Shown here: piece by piece, positions 57,765-64,000 of the stretch
Layout: every line of letters starts with the position of its first letter
Numbering within the stretch: the stretch's first letter is position 1
DNA from: Prescottella defluvii
Lineage (GTDB): Bacteria > Actinomycetota > Actinomycetes > Mycobacteriales > Mycobacteriaceae
Length of the DNA: 64,000 nt
Direction of reading: 5' to 3'
Assembly (NCBI RefSeq): GCF_000738775.1
Contig: NZ_JPOC01000005.1
Location: forward strand, 1-64,000
The notes under the pieces: generated by a model
What the model was told of the DNA's origin: nothing
The model's input: only the letters and a program-made list of their open reading frames with translations
The model's database searches: none
Translations under genes and position numbers: made by a program

Positions 57765-58247
57765 CTATTCGCAGGCGACGCCATCACCGTCGCGGTCCAG
57801 CTTGCTGCTGTAGCCGGGATCGCCGCTGTAAAGGGGTGCGGCGCCTGCTGCCTTCGCGGCTTTGCAGTTCGGGTAGTAGGCGCTCGCTGCAGGAGCGGGT
57901 GCCGGTGCAACCGCTGCTGGAGCAGGAGCAGGGGCCGGAGCTGGAGCAGGGGCAAGCAACTGCACCGGCGCGGGCTCCGGTTCGTTCACGATAGGAGCCG
58001 GGGCCTGCACGACAGGTGACGGCTCGACAGCGGCCGGAGCGACCGACGAAGTCGTTGTCGGCGGAACCCCGGTAGTTGTTGTGGCCTTGGCGGTGGTGGT
58101 CGCCTTCGTAGTCGAAGACACAGCCGTGGTGGTGGTGGTCTTCGCTGAGCTGGAATCGTCACCGCCGCAGGCAGTCAACGCGAACGCTGCCGCCAGAACC
58201 ATGATTCCGGCGCCCGTACGCCGAACGATCGAGCTTGAGACACGCAT
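57765..58247 (-). CDS. Excalibur-domain lipoprotein
   Basis: This 160-aa lipoprotein has an N-terminal signal with lipobox (MVLAAAFALTACGG), a Thr-rich segment (about residues 35-65, with TTTTTAVSSTTKATTTAKATTT-like runs), a Pro/Ala/Val repeat region, and a C-terminal Excalibur domain (YYPNCKAAKAAGAAPLY, DRDGDGVACE) with the Ca-binding-like DxDxDG motif and two Cys. Excalibur domains occur in secreted surface proteins; the function is not fixed. The ATG at 58247 is uncertain; 58256 is also possible. The repetitive linker suggests an extracellular stalk. Confidence 0.8.
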   Translation of the reverse strand: MRVSSSIVRRTGAGIMVLAAAFALTACGGDDSSSAKTTTTTAVSSTTKATTTAKATTTTGVPPTTTSSVAPAAVEPSPVVQAPAPIVNEPEPAPVQLLAPAPAPAPAPAPAAVAPAPAPAASAYYPNCKAAKAAGAAPLYSGDPGYSSKLDRDGDGVACE

Positions 58248-58276
58248 GTTCAACATCCCGTCTGTGAGTGTAGAAA

Positions 58277-58312
58277 AGGCGTGTCCCAACCAGTACCGGC
58301 TGGGACACGCCT
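58277..58312 (-). terminator. Terminator of minus-strand transcription upstream of the Excalibur gene
   Basis: AGGCGTGTCCCA pairs perfectly with TGGGACACGCCT (12 bp) around a 12-base loop; on the minus strand it is followed by TTTTCT. It is the classic intrinsic layout, ending a transcript from the lipase gene at 58545-59504. Confidence 0.8.
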
Positions 58313-58544
58313 AACTGTGATCAAACCTGAGGGACTCTAGCCCGGAATTCGGGCAAAACCGGTCGGCCGACAGGGTGATTGCGAGGGTGAACCAACTTCG
58401 AAGTCCCCATAGGCCGTCTCGCAAGACCCGACTGGTTTCAATGATCCGATTCGGCGTGGACCTGGCGCACTCGAAGAGCATGGCCGATGCCGCTATCCCC
58501 GACCTCGAGAAGACGGACACACAACGACGTTACCGCCGTGTTCC
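58313..58544. other. Non-coding gap
   Basis: No gene with a credible start and ribosome-binding site is visible. Short open frames on both strands do not resemble known proteins. The region is the 3' untranslated leader of the lipase transcript up to the terminator at 58277-58312. Confidence 0.6.
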
Positions 58545-59504
58545 TCACCCGATCGGCAGCCCGGTGAGCGGCGAGATCACCATGCACGGCACCGGACGCG
58601 GATGCTCCGGATCGAGTGCGTTGAGTACGTGCGCGGCCGCGATCGGCGATGCCGCGATCGCCGCGTGTTCGGAGTAGTCCTGCGGGCACTGGTCCTGCAT
58701 CACGATGTTGGTGGTGTCGGGTCCGGGCACCAGTCCGCTGGTGTACGGGACCACGAGTTCGTCGTAGCGGGTGGCGATGTTGGTGTACGTGACACCCGGT
58801 ACGTAGGGGCTGCCACCCTCGTTGATCTTGTCGACGAACTCGGCGCCCGGCGCCATGTCGAGACACGACGCGCAGAGTTGGCCGAAGGTCTGCTGCTGCA
58901 ACGGCATGAGGCCGTTCTGCTCGGCGAACGCGGTGATCTCGCCGGCCCAGAAGGCGCCGGCCCCACCCCACAGCGGTGCCAGGGAGACGTACTTGTCGAC
59001 CTTCGCGGCGCCGCCGAGGAACTTCACGTAGTAGTTCGGCATCAGGGTGCCCTGCGAGTGGCCCACAATGTCGACCTCCGTCGCACCGGTGGTGGCGAGA
59101 ACCTCGTCCACGAAAACGGAGAGCTGCTCGGCGCTCTGCTCCAGCGGCGCCAGAGCACCGAAGGCGCTCGACGGCCACGTCGCACCTGCCCGCGTGCCGT
59201 ACGTCGGCGCGAACACGCAGTAGCCCTCGTTCTTCAGCAACGGAACGTAAGTGGCCCAGTTGGTTTGACGATTGGCACCGGTGCCGTGGACCAGGATCAC
59301 CGGATTCGGGTGTTCCGCCGTCGGCCGGCAACTCCAGTCGTTGGATCCGGGAATCGAACCGCCGGGATCGGCCACCTCCAGCCCGATCCCGTCGAAGAAA
59401 TTGTGCGGCACCGGCATCGGATCTGCAGCCACCGCAGGTAGCGCACCCGGACCGAATCCCGCCATCGCGACGAGTGCGAGGACTGCCATGCACGACCTGA
59501 CCAT
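58545..59504 (-). CDS. Secreted class 2 lipase (Lipase_2 / EstA-like)
   Basis: This 319-aa exported lipase has a signal peptide (VLALVAMAGFGPGALPAVAA) and a mature alpha/beta-hydrolase of the Lipase_2 type. The nucleophile is in IVGHSQGTLMPNYYVKFLGG (about residue 150), with the oxyanion block VILVHGTGANRQTNW and four Cys suited to disulfides. The ATG at 59504 follows GAGGGGG. It is separate from the LIP-family lipases in fold subfamily. A strong terminator follows at 58277-58312. Confidence 0.9.
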   Translation of the reverse strand: MVRSCMAVLALVAMAGFGPGALPAVAADPMPVPHNFFDGIGLEVADPGGSIPGSNDWSCRPTAEHPNPVILVHGTGANRQTNWATYVPLLKNEGYCVFAPTYGTRAGATWPSSAFGALAPLEQSAEQLSVFVDEVLATTGATEVDIVGHSQGTLMPNYYVKFLGGAAKVDKYVSLAPLWGGAGAFWAGEITAFAEQNGLMPLQQQTFGQLCASCLDMAPGAEFVDKINEGGSPYVPGVTYTNIATRYDELVVPYTSGLVPGPDTTNIVMQDQCPQDYSEHAAIAASPIAAAHVLNALDPEHPRPVPCMVISPLTGLPIG

Positions 59505-59589
59505 CCGATTCCCCCTCAGCCGCCGACCTGACCGCCCCCGAGCAGTCGAAACCTCACACTCGCAAGAGAATCGGAATCCGCAAACGAGG

Positions 59590-59621
59590 GAGGCCCGCCC
59601 CCGATTCCGGGGACGGGCCTC
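59590..59621 (-). terminator. Terminator downstream of the DUF4185 gene
   Basis: GAGGCCCG (59590-59597) pairs with CGGGCCTC (59614-59621), with an inner CCCC/GGGG helix. It lies 20 bp after the DUF4185 stop on the minus strand and separates it from the lipase gene. Confidence 0.7.
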
Positions 59622-59642
59622 AGCTTCACGACACCGTCGAAC

Positions 59643-61067
59643 TCACTCGCCGTCGACTGTCTCGGCGAGCTCCTCGGGGGTGATGAACCCCTCGGGGGTC
59701 TCGAAGCCCTCGAGCCTCTGCTCTCCAGTGACCGCAATGTCGGGCCGCTCCGCCTGACCGGTCAGGCGCTGCATACCGTTGAGATCGGTGCGCATGTAGA
59801 TCACGTTGTATCGATCCCAGGTCGTCACAACGTAGTGCAGGTAGCGCCCGTCGGACCAGGGGTGCATGAAGCCGCCGTACAGCGATGGCAACGCGGCCGA
59901 CTTGATCAGCGTGTCCGCAGTACTCCACGGGCCTTCCGGACGTAGGGCCTGCCGCATCCTCAGCCCGCCCAGGTCCGTGTAGATCGACACGTACCTGTTG
60001 AGGTACGGATTCCACTGCACCGACAGCTCGCTGACCTTCCCACTGATGACCGGGACTGCATCGGCGATGTCTTCGCTCCAGTCGGACCCGTTCCAATACT
60101 GGTATGCCAGTGAGTCGGCGATCTGCGCCTTGGGTACACGCGCGATCCGTGCTTGCCCGGAACGCCCTGACTGCGTGCCGAATTCGTAGATGAAGTCATC
60201 CCCCGCTCGGCCCGGCAGGAAGGCACTCATCTGCCAGTCGTTGTTCTCCGGTGACACCGGGGGAATGCCCGGAATACCCAGGCCGTCGAGGTTCGCGCGC
60301 ACGGTCGACGGATCGGTATGCCACCTCTCCCCGTTGTCGGTGGACGTGGCGAGCCCGGAGTAGTTGGTGGTCCACTCGCCCGGCGTGTCCCACGAGCGGA
60401 CGGACATCCACCGCACGTACTGCACGCCGTCGACGGCGACACCGCCGGTCGGAATCACAGTGAACTCGGGGAAGCCGCCACGCGGGTTCGGAAGCAGTCC
60501 GTCGATGACCTGCCGTGAGAAGTTCGGGCCGTCGAGCGGCGAACTGTCGATCCGCATGCCGTCGTCCAGGCTTTCGTCGCCACTGCGGAACAGGACGTTG
60601 CTACGCCACTGGTCACCGGGTTCATCGCAATCGCCGACGGTGTCACCGAAGAGCACCATGACCTCTCGGTCCTGGCCAGTCTTTCCGGTGTCCCACATGA
60701 TCCCGAGGTCGGTGCCGGAGACGCTGAAGCGCTCGATGCTGTTGTTGGGGCTACCGGGCCCGGTGACCATTTCGATGGCCTTGGTCTTGCCCGTCAGCAC
60801 CGGCAGCGCACCGTTGGGCGCGCCGGTGATCCACGGAAGCGAGTTGATGAGCGAACCCGTCGCGCTGCCGAGACTCCCCGAAGCCAGGCTCCCAAGACTG
60901 CCAGAGCTGCCCGAGCTGCCGGAACTGCCTGCGCTGCCGAGGCTTCCGCCGTTCTGCCCGCACGGTCCCCCGACCGCCGTTGCGGGTGCTGCCATCGCAA
61001 CCGAGAGTCCGACAGTGACTGTCGCAGCGGACAGCGCCGCCGTCCATCTGCTCTTCGTTGCCCTCAC
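59643..61067 (-). CDS. Secreted DUF4185 protein (putative cell-wall arabinan hydrolase)
   Basis: This 474-aa exported protein has a signal peptide (TAALSAATVTVGLSVAMAAPATA), a Gly/Ser repeat linker (GSLGSAGSSGSSGSSGSL, about residues 38-70) and a DUF4185 domain of about 380 residues with repeated beta-propeller-like blocks (for example TDLGIMWDTGKTG, VMVLFGDTVGDCDEPG, NNDWQMSAFLPGRAGDDFIYEFGT, LYGGFMHPWSDGRYLHYVVTTWDRYNVIYMRT). DUF4185 enzymes were recently assigned endo-D-arabinanase activity on mycobacterial arabinan (GH183, from memory). That suits a cell-envelope role here. The GTG at 61067 follows GGAAGGA. Activity in this protein is unproven. Confidence 0.85.
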   Translation of the reverse strand: MRATKSRWTAALSAATVTVGLSVAMAAPATAVGGPCGQNGGSLGSAGSSGSSGSSGSLGSLASGSLGSATGSLINSLPWITGAPNGALPVLTGKTKAIEMVTGPGSPNNSIERFSVSGTDLGIMWDTGKTGQDREVMVLFGDTVGDCDEPGDQWRSNVLFRSGDESLDDGMRIDSSPLDGPNFSRQVIDGLLPNPRGGFPEFTVIPTGGVAVDGVQYVRWMSVRSWDTPGEWTTNYSGLATSTDNGERWHTDPSTVRANLDGLGIPGIPPVSPENNDWQMSAFLPGRAGDDFIYEFGTQSGRSGQARIARVPKAQIADSLAYQYWNGSDWSEDIADAVPVISGKVSELSVQWNPYLNRYVSIYTDLGGLRMRQALRPEGPWSTADTLIKSAALPSLYGGFMHPWSDGRYLHYVVTTWDRYNVIYMRTDLNGMQRLTGQAERPDIAVTGEQRLEGFETPEGFITPEELAETVDGE

Positions 61068-61421
61068 AGACCGATTTCCTTCCAGTGGTCGGGAGGCAAA
61101 GCTGTGTGCGCGGCCCAACCGCTGGTCCCCCCGGATTCGAACATTGAGCAACGAGCAAACCATGAAACACCCCAGATCCGGACGTTACTCATGTGATTCC
61201 TGTGAAAAAACGAGACCCGCTCGAGCGGAATCATCGCCGGACTCCACCGTGAACTCCATCCCTCGTTCGGGTGACACGGAACCGACCACGCCCGCCTTCC
61301 GTAACACGATGTTTACACGTGGCCAATCTCACTTTCCCCAGGTAAGCGTCGAAGAGTCGGCCTGCGACGGACTATTGTGTTACGGAAAGATCAATGAGTT
61401 CTCACGGAATCAGGTAGGTGA
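61068..61421. other. 354-bp intergenic region upstream of gdhA
   Basis: No gene is visible. It serves as the divergent upstream region of the DUF4185 gene and gdhA. It holds two GTNAC-type AC-n9-AC boxes (61271-61316) described separately, and an AT-richer tract near 61200-61215 (TGTGAAAAAACGAG). The gdhA start follows an AGGTAGGTGA ribosome-binding site. Confidence 0.6.
61271..61316 (+). promoter_or_regulatory. Tandem GlnR-like AC-n9-AC boxes upstream of gdhA
   Basis: GTGACACGGAACCGAC (61271-61286) and GTAACACGATGTTTAC (61301-61316) both fit the AC-n9-AC pattern of GlnR boxes, beginning with GTNAC, and lie exactly 30 bp apart, about three helical turns. They lie 105-150 bp before gdhA. Nitrogen control of NADP-glutamate dehydrogenase would be consistent, but the second halves deviate from the GAAAC ideal. 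Confidence 0.45.
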
Positions 61422-62768
<1,347 letters not shown>

Positions 62769-62785
62769 TCCGCAAGCACCACACA

Positions 62786-62825
62786 CGGCTCGGGCCGGCA
62801 TCGACTGCGATGCCGGCCCGAGCCG
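62786..62825 (+). terminator. Intrinsic terminator after gdhA
   Basis: A perfect 18-bp stem (62786-62803 with 62808-62825), a 4-base loop and a following TTT lie 17 bp after the gdhA stop. This is one of the strongest hairpins in the window. Confidence 0.9.
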
Positions 62826-62873
62826 TTTCCCGTCCACCCCGCGTGCGGTCGATCGTTCGGTTACCGTGACCCC

Positions 62874-63719
62874 ATGACAGCCGACCCGCGCCACGACCGA
62901 GTTCGCCTGGGCGACCTGACTTTCGACGTCACCGTCACCGGTCCGGAGGACAACGCGCCCATCGTCGCGCTGCACGGTTTCCCGGAGAGCGCGGCGTCCT
63001 GGCGTCCGGTCACGCCGCGACTCGTCGACGCCGGATTCCGGGTGATCGCGCCCAACCAGCGGGGCTACTCCCCCGACGCCCGCCCCGACGGAGTCGAGGA
63101 CTATCGGTTCGATCGCCTCGTCACCGACGTCGTCGACCTGCTCGACGCCTACGGTCTCGACTCGGCGCACCTGGTGGGCCACGACTGGGGTGCGGCCGTC
63201 GCCTGGCAGGTGGCGGGCCGGCACCCGGAGCGGATCCGCAGTCTCACCGCGGTGTCGGTGCCGCACGCGGCCGCCTTCGGGTGGGCGCTGCGCCACGACG
63301 CCGACCAGCAGCGACGATCCGGCTACATGCGACAGTTCCGCACCGAGGCCGACTCCGAAGCCGCTCTGCTCGAGAATGATTCGCGGGGACTGCGGGCCGT
63401 GTTCGGCGACGGCAACGATCCCGCACTGGTCGAGGAGCACGTCCGCCTACTGTCCGAGCCGGGTGCCCTCACGGCCGCGATGAACTGGTATCGCGCGCTG
63501 GTCCCCGAATTCGGTGACCTGCCGCCGGTGCGGGTCCCGACGACGTACGTGTGGAGCACCGCCGACCCCGCGATCGGGACCGCCTGCGCCCAGCGGTGCA
63601 GCGACTTCGTGGACGCGCCGTACCGCTTCGTCGTCCTCGAGGGCGGGAGTCACTGGATTCCCGAGGAGAACGCCGACGCCCTGGCCGAGGCGATCCTCGC
63701 GCGGGCGGCCCTGAGCTGA
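62874..63719 (+). CDS. Alpha/beta hydrolase, epoxide-hydrolase-like
   Basis: This 281-aa alpha/beta hydrolase has an Asp nucleophile in VGHDWGAAVAWQ (about residue 103), where esterases carry Ser, and the oxyanion block LHGFPESAASW (about residue 34). Both are typical of soluble epoxide hydrolases and haloalkane-type enzymes. Cap-domain Tyr residues cannot be assigned by eye. The catalytic His is in EGGSHWIPEE. No signal peptide is present, so it is cytoplasmic. The ATG at 62874 has no strong ribosome-binding site. It converges on the TetR gene. Confidence 0.85.
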   Translation: MTADPRHDRVRLGDLTFDVTVTGPEDNAPIVALHGFPESAASWRPVTPRLVDAGFRVIAPNQRGYSPDARPDGVEDYRFDRLVTDVVDLLDAYGLDSAHLVGHDWGAAVAWQVAGRHPERIRSLTAVSVPHAAAFGWALRHDADQQRRSGYMRQFRTEADSEAALLENDSRGLRAVFGDGNDPALVEEHVRLLSEPGALTAAMNWYRALVPEFGDLPPVRVPTTYVWSTADPAIGTACAQRCSDFVDAPYRFVVLEGGSHWIPEENADALAEAILARAALS

Positions 63720-63729
63720 CCAGCGGCGG

Positions 63730-64000
63730 TCACGCGCCGAGGACCACCTCGAGTTCGTCCACCACCGCGTCGAGCGGTGCCGACGTGCCCTGCGCCTGTG
63801 CCATCACCAGGGCGCCCTCGAGTGCACTCACCACGAGGACCGCCAGCGCCGCCGACCGCTCCGGCGCGACGCCGTCGTCGACGAGCGACGCGGCAATGAG
63901 ATCGCACCACTCGGAGAACGTCGTGCCCGCCACCTCACGCGCACCGCGTTCGGTGCCCAGCGCGGCCGCGACGATCGGGCACCCGGCGGCGTAGTCGGTG
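63730..64000 (-). CDS. TetR family regulator, C-terminal part, cut by the window end
   Basis: The open frame runs through the window edge, so the start and helix-turn-helix are missing. The visible 90 residues include YAAGCPIVAAALGTERGAREV and FSEWCDLIAASLVDDGVAPERSAALAVLVVSALEGALVMAQAQG, the C-terminal ligand domain of the LmrA/YxaF-type TetR group. It is convergent with the epoxide-hydrolase-like gene. A GTG at 63933 is internal and not the true start. Confidence 0.8.
   Translation of the reverse strand, partial: TDYAAGCPIVAAALGTERGAREVAGTTFSEWCDLIAASLVDDGVAPERSAALAVLVVSALEGALVMAQAQGTSAPLDAVVDELEVVLGA

Noticed and set aside
58313-58544. Small open frames on both strands in this gap
   Set aside because: No ribosome-binding site, no conserved motif and one ends inside a terminator.

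Overview
The window is GC-rich actinobacterial DNA with GTG/TTG starts, mycobacterial-type regulatory sites and mycothiol-linked enzymes. It is best explained as a Mycobacteriales chromosome close to Rhodococcus/Prescottella. From about 10.4 to 44.4 kb the gene order follows, from memory, the Mycobacterium tuberculosis segment Rv2457c-Rv2478c: clpX, clpP2, clpP1, tig, nei, rpiB, an Rv2466c-type nitroreductase, pepN, DUF5130, ctaJ, HNH protein, glbO, aglA, an Rv2474c-type protein, a thioesterase, the giant NAD-glutamate dehydrogenase, an EttA-like ABC-F protein and a single-strand-binding protein. I see no insertion sequence, prophage or CRISPR array.

Layout. 0-4.6 kb: a membrane protein bracketed by palindromic intergenic repeats, an S9 peptidase, a GNAT acetyltransferase and a Tat-lipoprotein siderophore-binding protein behind an IdeR/DtxR-type box. 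4.7-7.9 kb: an FdhF/YdeP-type molybdopterin oxidoreductase translationally coupled to fdhD. 8-10.3 kb: a small secreted protein and a secreted lipase divergent from a TetR regulator. 10.4-15.2 kb: clpX, clpP2-clpP1 with a ClgR-like site, tig, tRNA-Pro and tRNA-Gly. 15.4-25 kb: nitronate monooxygenase, SOS-controlled dinB, nei, rpiB, the nitroreductase, a ferredoxin reductase and pepN. 25-31 kb: DUF5130-ctaJ, HNH, glbO, aglA and a P450-TetR pair. 31-39 kb: a minus-strand run of ettA, thioesterase, NAD-GDH, thioesterase and the Rv2474c-type gene.

39-44 kb: a module of TetR, cholesterol oxidase and two LIP-family lipases sits between ettA and ssb, which are neighbours in M. tuberculosis. 44.6-57.1 kb: a complete aerobic carbon monoxide dehydrogenase locus on the minus strand (xdhC, coxM, coxS, coxL, xdhC-YHS, a MobA/MocA-like gene, coxD, coxG, coxE), divergent from a CutR-like LysR regulator and running into a CopD-CtaG oxidase-assembly gene. 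57.1-64 kb: tRNA-Arg, two small envelope proteins, a class 2 lipase, a secreted DUF4185 protein, NADP-glutamate dehydrogenase behind two AC-n9-AC (GlnR-like) boxes, an epoxide-hydrolase-like enzyme and a TetR gene cut by the window end.

Functional picture: proteostasis (ClpXP, trigger factor, PepN), DNA repair (DinB, Nei), nitrogen metabolism (two glutamate dehydrogenases), steroid and lipid use (cholesterol oxidase, four lipase-like enzymes, a P450) and trace-gas respiration (CO dehydrogenase with oxidase assembly and CtaJ). The most unusual signals are regulatory and structural: the repeat family, the leader of the cholesterol-oxidase gene, the operator over the P450 promoter, the SOS box on the dinB start codon, and the cox operon with its XdhC-YHS fusion. 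All family names come from motif recognition; no database search was run.
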